DNA from: Reyranella massiliensis 521
Lineage (GTDB): Bacteria; Pseudomonadota; Alphaproteobacteria; Reyranellales; Reyranellaceae
Length of the DNA stretch: 63,889 nt
Reading direction: 5' to 3'
NCBI GenBank assembly: GCA_945862125.1
Contig: CAMAYC010000010.1
Location: forward strand, 1-63,889
The notes under the pieces were generated by a model, which saw only the letters and a list, made by a program, of their open reading frames with translations, was not told the DNA's origin and made no database searches. Shown here one piece after another: positions 1 to 8,560 of this stretch (within the stretch, counting starts at the first letter, position 1; every line of letters begins with the position of its first letter). Position numbers and translations under genes: made by a program.

Positions 1-299
1 GGATTGACGGCGGCGTTGATGGCGCCGGCGCGCGAGACCTTCGCCGTCCAATGCATGGGCGCAAACGCGTCGCCCGCTCGTAAGGAGTCTGTAAGGTGGA
101 CGCGGAGTACCGCGCGGCCCCAATCGCTCGTCACCTCGGCGATGTCACCATTGCCGAGGCCGCGCGCGATTGCATCGCCGGGATACATCTCGATCAAGGG
201 CTCCGGCCGGTGCCCGGCCAGACGTACCGACTTCCCGGTGCGGGTCTCGGCGCGGGCAGGATTGTCATCGATCAGAAAGACAGACAGGGCCTTGGTCAC
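1..299 (-). pseudogene. NasT/NasA chimeric remnant (partial)
   Basis: The reverse strand has an open frame from a GTG at 299 to the window edge. The first ~18 residues (VTKALSVFLIDDNPARAE) look like the start of a receiver domain of the NasT/ANTAR type, with the paired acidic DD. From about residue 19 the frame turns abruptly into the molybdopterin-dinucleotide-binding end of an assimilatory nitrate reductase (TRTGKSVRLAGHRPEP, then EMYPGDA and FAPMHWT). In NasA the same TRTGKS element lies near the end of a protein of over 700 residues, so the catalytic body is absent. The simplest reading is a deletion joining nasT to nasA, or an assembly junction. The same frame runs back to the kinase stop at 357-359, and there is no clear Shine-Dalgarno before the GTG. 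Family assignment is by motif memory only. Confidence 0.55.
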
Positions 300-356
300 G
301 GGGTCTGACAGGATCTCGGGTTGCAGCCGTTGGGCGCAACTTCCGTGCCAGCGAAC

Positions 357-2273
357 TCAAGGCGTTGAATCAACTAGCTTTCCGTCTTCCCACAAGCCCG
401 CCCGGACCACGCCGTCGGCACCCTTGGCCTGGCCGTACCCTTGGCGCCGGCCATTGCGAAATCCGCCCTCATAGCGCTCGCGGTCACCGATCGTCTCGAC
501 GCCGGGTCCATCCAGCACGTCGGCCTGGAACTCACCGGACTGCACGACGTTGGGCTCCGTCAGCGTCCGGCGAACGCCAAGGCCTTCCAGGCGACCAGCG
601 ACGAAATTGCCCTCGCTCCGCTCGACACCGGGCTTCTCGCGGACGCCCAGCCCCGTCGACTGGCCGTCATTCCATTGACCGGCATAGCGGGAGTCGTCGC
701 CCAGGCGCACGATGCCGAGACCGTCCAGGCGATCGGCGTCCCAGTCGCCGGCCTGCCGCTCGCCGTTTGCAAGTTCGGCGACACCTAGACCCTGCCGCTT
801 GCCGGCCACGGCCTGACCGACATAGCTCGCGCCGCCGTCGTACGACAGCCGCTCGGCGTTCTCGAGATCGGGGCGCGCCGCGCGGGCGGCCACGATCCGC
901 GCCTCGCCGGCCATCGCGCGGGCCGCCTTGGAAGCTTCGTCGGCACGATCGAGCAGGGCGCGCGCTTCGGTCGTCGCACGCTGAGCCTGGTCGATCAATG
1001 TCTTCTGCGCCGACTGATCGGGCGCGGCTGGCGGCACCGCAGCAGGAGGAGCGGAGGGCGACGCTACAGGCGGCAGTGTCGCTGGTGCCGCGGGAACCGC
1101 GGCCGGCGGTTGAATGCCTGCGGGAGGCGATGGCGCTTCCACCACCGTCGAACCTGACGGCGGAGTTCCCGCGAGCAAGCCACGAATCTCTGGCTGATAC
1201 CGCCACAGCGCGACAGCAGCGGCGGCAATGAAAGCGACGAGCATCCAGACGCCCACCTTCGATCTCTGCCGATCCGGCGGCGGAGGCATCGAAATGGGCT
1301 CGAGGTGTTCGCGACTGACGCCGCTCAGCCGCGGCGCAGTGGTCACCCCCGGCAGGCGTTGCGTCGGCGCATCGTCGACCTGCGGCAAAGCCGTGCCGAA
1401 CTGAACACTCCAGTCGGCGACGGTCTGCGGCCGCTGCTCCGGCGCGAAGGCCAATCCGCTGTCGATCGCTGCCAGCAACGTCTGGTCGAAGCGATCTGCC
1501 TGCGTCACCGACAGCGGCCGGTAAGGGTCCACGCCGACACGACTCACGGCTTCGGGCGGCGGGCTGCCGGCTATGGCGTGGTGCAGTACGGCGGCGGCCG
1601 AGTAGATGTCGGTCCAGGGCCCCTGCTTGCCGTCGAGGGCGTACTGCTCGATGGGCGCATATTGCGGCGTCAGGATGCTGGTGAGCGTGCGCGTGCGGCC
1701 GCCCATGGCCTGACGCGCCGCGCCGAAGTCGATGAGGACAGGGACGCCGTCGTGCCGGACGATGATGTTCGACGGCTTGATGTCGCGATGGAGAAAGCCC
1801 TGGGCATGAACGGCGCGCAGGCCGCTCAGCAATCCCTCGGCCAGCCTGCGCACCTCATCGGGCTGCAGGCGGCGGTTCGGTGCGCGCAGCAGCTGCGCCA
1901 CGCTGCGGCCGTCCTCGAACTCCATGACCGTGTAGGCCGTGCCGTTGGCTTCGAAATAGCGCAGCACGGGGACGATATGAGCATGCCGGAACCGCGCAAG
2001 GGCCCGCGCCTCGTCGAGAAAGCGTTCGCGACCCCAGACGAAATCGTCGGAGAAGCGCGTCCCGCGCGCGCCGACCTCGCCATCGGTCCGGCGCACGGCG
2101 AACTCGACAGGAAAGTACTCCTTGATGGCAACGAACTTGGCGAGCTGGGTGTCAAAGGCGCGATAAGTGATACCGAACCCGCCATGCCCGATGATTGCAT
2201 CGAGCCTATAATCGCCGAGCCGCGTACCGAGCGGCAGGGCTTGATCGTTTTCGGATGATGTGGGCACGCGCAA
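357..2273 (-). CDS. membrane Ser/Thr protein kinase with C-terminal MORN repeats
   Basis: 638 residues. The Hanks-type kinase domain spans about residues 20-300: glycine loop GHGGFG, ATP lysine in VAIKEY, catalytic loop HRDIKPSN and metal-binding DFGAA. A single membrane segment follows near 345-362, then a Pro/Ala-rich linker, a short Ala-rich helical stretch and about seven MORN-like repeats of the form Y.G....G...G.G to the end. The kinase should therefore be cytoplasmic and the MORN region on the far side of the membrane. The start is TTG at 2273; a GTG two codons later is as likely. No partner phosphatase or FHA gene lies next to it. Confidence 0.9.
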   Translation of the reverse strand: MRVPTSSENDQALPLGTRLGDYRLDAIIGHGGFGITYRAFDTQLAKFVAIKEYFPVEFAVRRTDGEVGARGTRFSDDFVWGRERFLDEARALARFRHAHIVPVLRYFEANGTAYTVMEFEDGRSVAQLLRAPNRRLQPDEVRRLAEGLLSGLRAVHAQGFLHRDIKPSNIIVRHDGVPVLIDFGAARQAMGGRTRTLTSILTPQYAPIEQYALDGKQGPWTDIYSAAAVLHHAIAGSPPPEAVSRVGVDPYRPLSVTQADRFDQTLLAAIDSGLAFAPEQRPQTVADWSVQFGTALPQVDDAPTQRLPGVTTAPRLSGVSREHLEPISMPPPPDRQRSKVGVWMLVAFIAAAAVALWRYQPEIRGLLAGTPPSGSTVVEAPSPPAGIQPPAAVPAAPATLPPVASPSAPPAAVPPAAPDQSAQKTLIDQAQRATTEARALLDRADEASKAARAMAGEARIVAARAARPDLENAERLSYDGGASYVGQAVAGKRQGLGVAELANGERQAGDWDADRLDGLGIVRLGDDSRYAGQWNDGQSTGLGVREKPGVERSEGNFVAGRLEGLGVRRTLTEPNVVQSGEFQADVLDGPGVETIGDRERYEGGFRNGRRQGYGQAKGADGVVRAGLWEDGKLVDSTP

Positions 2274-2336
2274 CCTTGCGCCCTAAATGCGCGTTCCTGG
2301 GCGGACGCACAAGCGCCCCCCAATGACTGGCGTGAG

Positions 2337-2510
2337 CTAGCGCGCTCCGGCAACGACGGTGGCGGGCACCCGGCTGGAGGCCATGTCTCGTATGTCGGGC
2401 ACGAGCTGCATGACAATGATCATCGCGCAAAGACCAATGGCGGTCAGCATCGTGGCGGGGCGTGTCTTCAAGAGAGGCGTCGGCGCGTGCGCCTGGCGGT
2501 CGTCCGGCAT
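2337..2510 (-). CDS. small single-pass membrane protein, unknown
   Basis: 57 residues from an ATG at 2510. A GGAG lies nine bases upstream of this ATG, which favours it over the in-frame TTG at 2525. Residues about 21-40 (MLTAIGLCAMIIVMQLVPDI) form one hydrophobic helix behind a basic N-terminus. It lies just upstream of the kinase on the same strand with a gap of 63 bases, so the two may be co-transcribed. No family recognised. Confidence 0.45.
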   Translation of the reverse strand: MPDDRQAHAPTPLLKTRPATMLTAIGLCAMIIVMQLVPDIRDMASSRVPATVVAGAR

Positions 2511-2787
2511 GGCGAACCACTCCAAAATTGCTTCGTCAAAAATAATGGCCTGCTGCCCGAAATGTTGGGCTAGGCCTACAGGAAATCTAGCGGAATTGCT
2601 CTTTTATCTCAAGGAAAATATTTCAATCACAATGAGTTAACAGACAATGTGACTATCTGACTAGAATATACAACAGGTCGCGGTGCGGCCCACTGCCGGC
2701 CACTTCCTGTAGCCGCAACATCGGCCGCGATAATGACATCGAGGCAGAGTAAGATTGTCTTTCACTCCGTTGGGAATTTAATCCGCC
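2511..2787. other. AT-rich intergenic stretch
   Basis: This 277-base divergent spacer between the small membrane protein and the SDR gene is clearly more AT-rich than its surroundings, especially 2575-2680. It must carry the promoters for both sides. No convincing -35/-10 pair, repeat or RNA gene was found. Confidence 0.5.
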
Positions 2788-3543
2788 ATGAAGCCCGCGA
2801 CCCAATTCGACAATGCCCGAACCTTGGTCCTGACCGGGGCCAGCCGCGGCATCGGGCACGCGACCGTGAAGAAATTCAGTGCCGGAGGTTGGCGGGTGAT
2901 CACCGTCTCGCGTCAGCCCTTCAGCGCGCTCTGCCCATGGCCGGGCGGCGACAAGAATCACGTCCAGATCGATCTCGCGCAGCCGAACGACGTCAGCCGC
3001 GGCATCGACGACATTCGCGAGCGCCTCGGCGGCGGACGGCTCGATGCGCTGGTCAACAATGCTGCGATCTCGCCCAAGGACGAGACCGGAGGACGGCTGG
3101 GCGCCATCGATACGCCATTCGATCTCTGGCAGCGGGTGTTCAACGTCAATTTCTTCGCGCCGGTCGCACTGGCGCGTGGCCTGATGACGGAACTGGCAGA
3201 GGCGCGCGGCTGCGTCGTCAATGTCACCTCGATCGCCGGCAGCCGTGTCCATCCTTTCGCCGGGTCGGCCTATGCCACATCGAAAGCCGCACTTGCCGCA
3301 CTAACGCGCGAGATGGCGCATGACTTTGGGCCGCGCGGCATTCGCGTGAATGCGATCGCACCGGGCGAGATCGACACTGCCATTCTTTCGCCGGGCACCG
3401 AGCAGATTGTCGAAGAGCAGATTCCGATGCGCCGCCTGGGCACACCGGACGAAGTGGCCGACGTCATCCACTTCCTCTGCGAGAAGGGGGCAAGCTACGT
3501 TTCCGGCGCCGAGATTCAGATCAACGGCGGCCAACACGTTTAA
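2788..3543 (+). CDS. SDR family oxidoreductase
   Basis: 251 residues, the usual length for a classical short-chain dehydrogenase. The cofactor loop TGASRGIG is at residues 16-23, NNAA at 90-93, a catalytic serine near 148 and the YxxxK pair at Y162/K166 (SAYATSK). The C-terminus ends in the common G-x-x-I-x-I-N-G-G-Q motif. It is the first gene of a same-strand run with the DUF1445, DUF2848 and CoA-transferase genes, 22 bases before the next start. The substrate cannot be told from sequence; an NAD(P)-dependent alcohol/ketone step in a catabolic route is inferred. Confidence 0.93.
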   Translation: MKPATQFDNARTLVLTGASRGIGHATVKKFSAGGWRVITVSRQPFSALCPWPGGDKNHVQIDLAQPNDVSRGIDDIRERLGGGRLDALVNNAAISPKDETGGRLGAIDTPFDLWQRVFNVNFFAPVALARGLMTELAEARGCVVNVTSIAGSRVHPFAGSAYATSKAALAALTREMAHDFGPRGIRVNAIAPGEIDTAILSPGTEQIVEEQIPMRRLGTPDEVADVIHFLCEKGASYVSGAEIQINGGQHV

Positions 3544-3565
3544 GGCGCACGTCTAGGAGACCGAT

Positions 3566-4366
3566 ATGGATACGATGACCAGCTTCAAGGGCGAGACCGG
3601 CCGCGACGCGCGGCGCCGTATCCGCGGCGGCACCAATCTCGCGCCGACCTCGGGCATGGCGCCGGGCTATGTGCAGGGCAATCTTGCCGTCCTGCCCCGG
3701 GAATTCGCCGCCGACTTCGCGCGCTTCTGCCAGCTCAACCCCAAGCCCTGCCCGCTGCTCGCTTCCTCCGAGCCCGGTGACTGGCGCCTGCCGACGCTGG
3801 GCGAGGATCTCGATATCCGTACCGATATCCCGCTCTACCGCGTCTGGAAGAACGGCGTGATGGTCGAGGAAGTCACCGACCTCAAGAAGGTCTGGCGCGA
3901 CGACCTCGTCTCCTTCGTGCTGGGTTGCTCCTTCTCCTTTGAGGAGGCGCTGGTCGAAGCCGGCCTCGAAATCCGCCACCAGACCTGCAACGTCAACGTG
4001 CCGATGTACCGGACCAACATCGAGTGCAAGCCGAGCGGCCCGTTCCATGGCCCGATGGTGGTCTCGATGCGCCCGTTCAAGCCCGCCGACGCGATCCGTG
4101 CCGTGCAGGTGACGACGCGCTTCCCCTCGGTACACGGCGCGCCGGTCCATCTCGGCAAGCCCGAGCTGATCGGGATCAAGGATATCGCCAAGCCCGATTA
4201 CGGCGACGCGGTGCCGGTGCGCGACGACGAATTCCCGGTGTTCTGGGCCTGCGGCGTCACCCCGCAATCGGTCGTGGCGACGGTGAAGCCCGAATTCTGC
4301 ATCACCCATGCGCCGGGCTATATGCTGGTGACCGATCTTCTGAATTCGCAGCTCGCCGTTCTTTGA
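3566..4366 (+). CDS. DUF1445 / D-glutamate cyclase-like putative hydro-lyase
   Basis: 266 residues, full length for the DUF1445 (YcsI-like, D-glutamate cyclase) family. Family-typical blocks include [17 protein letters not shown] near the N-terminus, [13 protein letters not shown], a YRTN block, GPMVVSMRP and FWACGVTPQ, and [10 protein letters not shown] at the end. A GGAG precedes the ATG. The mammalian family member is reported to cyclise D-glutamate to 5-oxoproline; most bacterial members are annotated only as putative hydro-lyases. The stop is two bases from the next start, so it is likely translated with the DUF2848 gene. Confidence 0.9.
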   Translation: MDTMTSFKGETGRDARRRIRGGTNLAPTSGMAPGYVQGNLAVLPREFAADFARFCQLNPKPCPLLASSEPGDWRLPTLGEDLDIRTDIPLYRVWKNGVMVEEVTDLKKVWRDDLVSFVLGCSFSFEEALVEAGLEIRHQTCNVNVPMYRTNIECKPSGPFHGPMVVSMRPFKPADAIRAVQVTTRFPSVHGAPVHLGKPELIGIKDIAKPDYGDAVPVRDDEFPVFWACGVTPQSVVATVKPEFCITHAPGYMLVTDLLNSQLAVL

Positions 4367-4368
4367 CG

Positions 4369-5055
4369 ATGGCGCGGCTGGAATTCGAGGGCCACGCCAA
4401 GGGCGCGGTCGAGAAGGTCGTTGTCGACATCAACGATCTGGTGATCGCCGGCTGGACCGGGCGCGATGTCGCCGCCCTCAACCATCACATCGAGGAGCTG
4501 AAGGCGATCGGCGTGCAGCCACCGTCGCGCGTGCCGATCTACTATCGTGCCGCCGCGCAGATGCTGACCCAGGCCGGCAGTATCCAGGTTCTGGGCGACG
4601 ACAGCTCGGGCGAGGTCGAGCCCGTGCTGATCGGCGCGGCCGACCGCCTCTGGGTCACGGTCGGCGCCGACCATACCGACCGCAAGGTGGAGAGCTACGG
4701 CATCGCCATTTCCAAGCAGATGTGTGCCAAGCCCATCGGCCGCACCGCCTGGCGCTTCGAGGAAGTCGAGCCGCACTGGGACAAGCTCGTGCTGCGCAGC
4801 TTCGTGCACGAAGATGGCAAGCGCGTGCTCTACCAGGAAGGGACGCTGGCAAAGATCCGCGACCCGCGCGAGCTGATCCTTGGCTGGCGGGACAACAAGC
4901 GCCTCCCCATGGGAGCCGTCATGTTCTGCGGCACCATGCCAGCCATCGGCAAGATCCGGCCGTCACCGCGTTTCGAGATGGAACTCGACGATCCGGTGCT
5001 CGGCCGCAAGATCTCCCACGCCTACGAGATCGAGGCGCTGCCCATCGTCGCCTGA
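4369..5055 (+). CDS. DUF2848 family protein
   Basis: 228 residues from the ATG at 4369, two bases after the preceding stop. An upstream extension of the open frame runs inside the DUF1445 gene and is not coding. The sequence fits DUF2848 (N-terminal EFEGHAKGAVE..V.DINDLVIAGWTGRD, later GDDSSGEVEPVLIG and MFCGTMPAIG.IRPS..FEMEL.DP.LGR). The C-terminal GT-P-x-x-G ... F-E-M-E-L-x-D-P pattern recalls fumarylacetoacetate-hydrolase-like enzymes, where acidic residues bind a metal. That suggests a hydrolase or decarboxylase acting on an acyl or keto acid, but no activity is established. Confidence 0.88.
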   Translation: MARLEFEGHAKGAVEKVVVDINDLVIAGWTGRDVAALNHHIEELKAIGVQPPSRVPIYYRAAAQMLTQAGSIQVLGDDSSGEVEPVLIGAADRLWVTVGADHTDRKVESYGIAISKQMCAKPIGRTAWRFEEVEPHWDKLVLRSFVHEDGKRVLYQEGTLAKIRDPRELILGWRDNKRLPMGAVMFCGTMPAIGKIRPSPRFEMELDDPVLGRKISHAYEIEALPIVA

Positions 5056-5108
5056 ACCGGCGCGCATGGCTTCCCTGCAGGGTGGACCTTGCGCTGAGAG
5101 CGTCGGTA

Positions 5109-5118
5109 AACGTACGTT
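5109..5118. promoter_or_regulatory. 10-bp perfect palindrome before the CoA-transferase gene
   Basis: AACGTACGTT is a perfect palindrome in the 88-base gap between the DUF2848 stop and the CoA-transferase start. Its position and symmetry would suit a regulator site, but a single 10-bp palindrome can occur by chance. Confidence 0.2.
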
Positions 5119-5143
5119 CAGGTTCTGGGAGGATACCGCGACC

Positions 5144-6343
5144 ATGATCAAAGGCGCTTACGACGGCGTTACCGTTCTTGATTTCACGCAGGGCATCGCC
5201 GGGCCGCACGCCTCGATGCTGCTCGCCCTGCATGGTGCCGATGTCATCAAGATCGAGCCGCCCGAGGGCGACTGGGGCCGCGCGCTGGGTGAGCTCAAGG
5301 GCGACCACTGCGCCCATTCCGTCGCCTTCAACCGCGGCAAGCGCAGCATCGCCCTCGACCTCAAGTCACCCGACGGTATCGCCGTGGTGAAGAAGCTCGC
5401 CGCCAAGGCTGACGTGGTGATGGAGAGTTTCCGTCCCGGCGTGATCCAGCGCCTCGGCTTCGGCTACGAGGACGTCAAGAAGATCAATCCCAAAGTCGTC
5501 TATTGTTCGGTCTCGGGTTTCGGCCAGACCGGCCCCTACAGCAAGCGGCCCACGGTCGACGGTCTCATCCAGGCTTTCAGCGGCATGATGGTGATGAACA
5601 AGATGCCCGACGGCACGCCGTGGCGTCAGGGCATGATCGCCGTCGATGTCACGACAGGTCTTTATACCTTCCAGGCGCTGGCGCCGGCCCTGATGCGTCA
5701 GTTCCGCTACGGAGAAGGCTGCTTTATCGATTCGAGCCTGATGCGCGCGGCTGCCGCCTTCCAGGGGGCCAAGCTGATGGAATGGGTGTTCTCCAAGGGT
5801 GCGCCGCCGGTGCTCTACATGCCTGCCGGCAGCTACAAGTCGAAGAACGGCTACATCATGGTGAGCGCCATGCGCCCTCACCATTTCCGCCTGCTGTTCG
5901 AACTGATCGGCCGCCAGGATATCGCCGACGATCCAGAGCTGCAGAGCCACAGCGACCGCATCAAGAACGCCGTCAAGATCATCAAGGCGCTGAACGAGAC
6001 AATGCCGACCAAGACCACCGAGGAATGGATCGCGATCCTGCAGCCCAAGGACGTGTTCTGCGAGCGGGTGAACAACTACACCGACTATCTCGACCACCCG
6101 CACGTGAAGGATTCGGGCGCTATCGACTGGATCGAGCAGGACGGCTTCGCGCGCGTGCCGGTCGCCAACATCCCGGGCCTGCCGCCCGCCAGCGAGCACG
6201 CACCGCAGCAGCATGCCCCCCATATCGGCGAGGACGGCCCCGATATCCTGCGCGAGTTGGGATTCAGCGCGGCCGACGTGGACGCGATTTTTTCCCGCGG
6301 CGGCGTGCGTGCGCCGGCGCCGGCGGTCAAAGCGGCGGACTAG
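5144..6343 (+). CDS. CaiB/BaiF (class III) CoA-transferase
   Basis: 399 residues from the ATG at 5144, which has GGGAGG 11 bases upstream; the open frame itself extends further back. Family marks are VTVLDFTQGIAGPHASMLL at the N-terminus, the KIEPPEGDW block, NRGKRSIALDLK and SVSGFGQTGP.....TVDGLIQAFSG. The catalytic aspartate is expected in the block after FIDSSLMRAA, by family knowledge. Enzymes of this family move CoA between a carboxylic acid and an acyl-CoA. It closes the 2788-6343 operon and probably activates the pathway substrate. Its last 17 bases overlap the convergent P-loop kinase gene. Confidence 0.93.
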   Translation: MIKGAYDGVTVLDFTQGIAGPHASMLLALHGADVIKIEPPEGDWGRALGELKGDHCAHSVAFNRGKRSIALDLKSPDGIAVVKKLAAKADVVMESFRPGVIQRLGFGYEDVKKINPKVVYCSVSGFGQTGPYSKRPTVDGLIQAFSGMMVMNKMPDGTPWRQGMIAVDVTTGLYTFQALAPALMRQFRYGEGCFIDSSLMRAAAAFQGAKLMEWVFSKGAPPVLYMPAGSYKSKNGYIMVSAMRPHHFRLLFELIGRQDIADDPELQSHSDRIKNAVKIIKALNETMPTKTTEEWIAILQPKDVFCERVNNYTDYLDHPHVKDSGAIDWIEQDGFARVPVANIPGLPPASEHAPQQHAPHIGEDGPDILRELGFSAADVDAIFSRGGVRAPAPAVKAAD

Positions 6344-6854
6344 CCAGGAAGCTCTCGACCTCCCGCGCGCTGCGCAGGCAGACGACATTCTTCTCCTGAG
6401 CAAGGAGTTCGCATTCAAGGGCAAAGCGCTGCCGGTTACGACGATGAGTCTTGAGTGCCCATAGCAGGATCGAGTCGCGGCTGAAGAAAGCGCCACGCAG
6501 CGATTCGCGGTTGCCGGTGTCCCACAGTTCCTCTTGTGTCGCGATGCGCCGGATCGTGCGCCGCAGCAGGCGCCACATCACCAGCGGCAGCGGCAGGTCG
6601 AGCCAGATCAGCGTGTCGGCCGGTTGCCACACCAGATCGCGCACCTGGCCGTAGTTGCCGACCACGATCCAGCCCTCGCCAACGGTCTCGCGCTCCACGC
6701 GATGACGGAACAGTTCGACGGGCGCGGGCTGCCAGTCGCGCCCCCAGTAGAGAGCGTCAAGTTCCACCACGCGCAGGCCGATGCGCCCGGCCAGCCTTTC
6801 GGCGACCGTGCTTTTTCCCGACCCCGTCGTTCCGAAGACGACGACCCGACGCAT
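6327..6854 (-). CDS. P-loop nucleotide kinase-like (adenylate kinase/FlaR type)
   Basis: 175 residues. The Walker A motif GTTGSGKST sits at residues 8-16 right after a short beta strand. The layout (LDALYWGRDWQP, WIVVGNYGQVRD, DTLIWLDLPLP, RLLRRTIRR) matches small P-loop kinases often annotated topology modulation protein or adenylate kinase-like. The arginine-rich lid near 115-125 would contact phosphates. The real substrate is unknown. It converges on the CoA-transferase gene with a 17-base overlap. Confidence 0.85.
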   Translation of the reverse strand: MRRVVVFGTTGSGKSTVAERLAGRIGLRVVELDALYWGRDWQPAPVELFRHRVERETVGEGWIVVGNYGQVRDLVWQPADTLIWLDLPLPLVMWRLLRRTIRRIATQEELWDTGNRESLRGAFFSRDSILLWALKTHRRNRQRFALECELLAQEKNVVCLRSAREVESFLASPPL

Positions 6855-6984
6855 CCTGAAGCTATACCCCTCTAACCTTCCCGGACCTTAGCGCCGGCCA
6901 CGGTGTTCCCGCAGGACCACTTTTCGTCACACCCGCGCCCGCCGCGGCGTTGCCGAGGGCTCACCGATCAGGGAGAGTCCGGCC

Positions 6985-7653
6985 ATGCATATCGGACTCA
7001 TCGGCGGCATCGGGCCCGCCGCCACGGACTTCTATTATCGCGGCCTGATCGAGCGGCACGTCGCCTGCGGTATCCCGCTCGACGTCACGATCTGCCATGC
7101 CGACGTCCGCGAGATGAGCCGCAACCTCACCGGCAAGAACCCCGGACGGCAGGCCGAGATTTTCGCGAAGCTGGTCCATCGCATGAAGGCCGCCGGGGCG
7201 GCGGCAGCCGCCATCACCTCGATGGGCGGCCATTTCTGCGTCGAGCAGCTCACTGCGATCTCGCCGCTGCCCATCCTCAACGCCATTCCCGAGGTTGACG
7301 CCGCGCTCGCGCGCCGCAAGTTCAAGAAGGTCGGCATCATCGGCACGCGCACCGTGATGGAGACGAAACTTTACGGCGGCATTCCCTCGGTCGAGGTCGT
7401 GCCCACCGAGGGTGAGGATCTCGACCGGGTCCACAATAACTATGTCGAGATGGCCACGGTCGGACATGTGAATGAGGCGCAGCGCCAGGTCTTCTTCGAG
7501 GCCGGCCGGAGGCTGACGGCGCGCGGCGCCGAAGTCGTCATGCTGGGCGGCACAGACTTGTTCCTCGCGTTCGCCGGCCACGATCCGGGCTTTGCCGTCA
7601 TCGATTGCGCCGACGTCCACGTTGACGCGATCTACGCCAAATCGGCGGCCTGA
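6985..7653 (+). CDS. Asp/Glu racemase superfamily protein lacking the usual catalytic cysteines
   Basis: 222 residues with the N-terminal IGLIGGIGPAAT motif of the aspartate/glutamate racemase superfamily and the two-half fold repeat (VGIIGTRTVMET, VVMLGGTDLFL). Cofactor-independent racemases use a residue in a TNTxH-like motif and a cysteine in an LGCTE-like motif. Here these places read ITSM (S79) and LGGTD (G189), so the second-half cysteine is gone. It may have a different activity, such as isomerase or hydrolase chemistry, or none. GGGAGAG lies upstream of the ATG. The next gene starts 18 bases after its stop. Confidence 0.85.
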   Translation: MHIGLIGGIGPAATDFYYRGLIERHVACGIPLDVTICHADVREMSRNLTGKNPGRQAEIFAKLVHRMKAAGAAAAAITSMGGHFCVEQLTAISPLPILNAIPEVDAALARRKFKKVGIIGTRTVMETKLYGGIPSVEVVPTEGEDLDRVHNNYVEMATVGHVNEAQRQVFFEAGRRLTARGAEVVMLGGTDLFLAFAGHDPGFAVIDCADVHVDAIYAKSAA

Positions 7654-7671
7654 CGCCGGAGGAGCCAGACC

Positions 7672-8460
7672 ATGGCCGAAGACAACCGCCTGCGCCGCTT
7701 CGCCGTCCTGATCGACGCCGACAATACCTCGCCCCGCATCGCCGCGGGCCTGTTCGAGGAGATTGCCAAGTTCGGCGAGGCCAGCGTCCGGCGGATCTAC
7801 GGCGACTTCTCGAGTCCGCGCCTCAAGTCGTGGGCCGATATCCTGCAGAAATACGCGATCGATCCCTACCAGCAGTTTGCCTACACCTCGGGCAAGAACG
7901 CCTCCGACATCGCCTTGGTGATCGACGCCATGGACCTGTTGCACAGCCGCCGGTTCGACGGCTTTTGCCTGGTCTCGTCGGACAGCGATTTTACGCGCCT
8001 GGCTTCACGCCTGCGCGAGGAAGGCGCCGACGTCTACGGCTTCGGCGCGCAGAAGACGCCGGAGAGTTTCCGGCAGGCTTGCCGGAGGTTCATCTACACC
8101 GAGAACCTGTTGCCCGACGCCGAGGTATCGACGCCCGAGGAAGGGCCTTCCCTGAAAGGCCGGCAGCCGGCCAGTGCGGCCGTTCCCTTCCTGACCAAGG
8201 CGATTGCCCAGATGGAGACCGAGGATGGCTGGGTTGGTCTGGGTGTGGTCGGCCAACGCCTGGCCAACATCGCCTCCGATTTCGATCCCCGCACCTATGG
8301 CTTTCGCAAGCTGAGCGATCTCGTCCGCCAGACCGGCGCCTTCGATATGGATCAGCCCGAAGGCCGGGCCGTGCGGATCAGGGTGAAGCCGACGACCACG
8401 TCCAGGGCTCGGGCCAAGACGGCAGAGGGGGCCGCCACACGACGGCCACACTCGGGCTGA
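7672..8460 (+). CDS. NYN domain protein with LOTUS/OST-HTH-like C-terminus
   Basis: 262 residues. The N-terminal ~150 residues form a NYN (LabA/DUF88) PIN-like nuclease domain with the acidic cluster VLIDADNT (D15, D17), the block SGKNASDIALVIDAMDLL and SSDSDFTRLASRLRE. These carry the conserved aspartates expected to bind Mg in RNA cleavage. After a Pro/Gly linker, residues about 170-245 (FLTKAIAQMETEDGWVGLGVVGQRL ... YGFRKLSDLVRQTG) resemble an OST-HTH/LOTUS domain, which binds RNA in other proteins. An RNA-processing role is inferred. It probably shares a transcript with the racemase homologue. Confidence 0.9.
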   Translation: MAEDNRLRRFAVLIDADNTSPRIAAGLFEEIAKFGEASVRRIYGDFSSPRLKSWADILQKYAIDPYQQFAYTSGKNASDIALVIDAMDLLHSRRFDGFCLVSSDSDFTRLASRLREEGADVYGFGAQKTPESFRQACRRFIYTENLLPDAEVSTPEEGPSLKGRQPASAAVPFLTKAIAQMETEDGWVGLGVVGQRLANIASDFDPRTYGFRKLSDLVRQTGAFDMDQPEGRAVRIRVKPTTTSRARAKTAEGAATRRPHSG

Positions 8461-8560
8461 AGGCACTCTATTTCTTTGCGTCCTAGGCCACTTCGCTCGT
8501 TGCTTTTGTCGCTGCCGCCGCCTAAGGCCGAAGGGACGGTGCGCGCCATCGCCGACGCCG

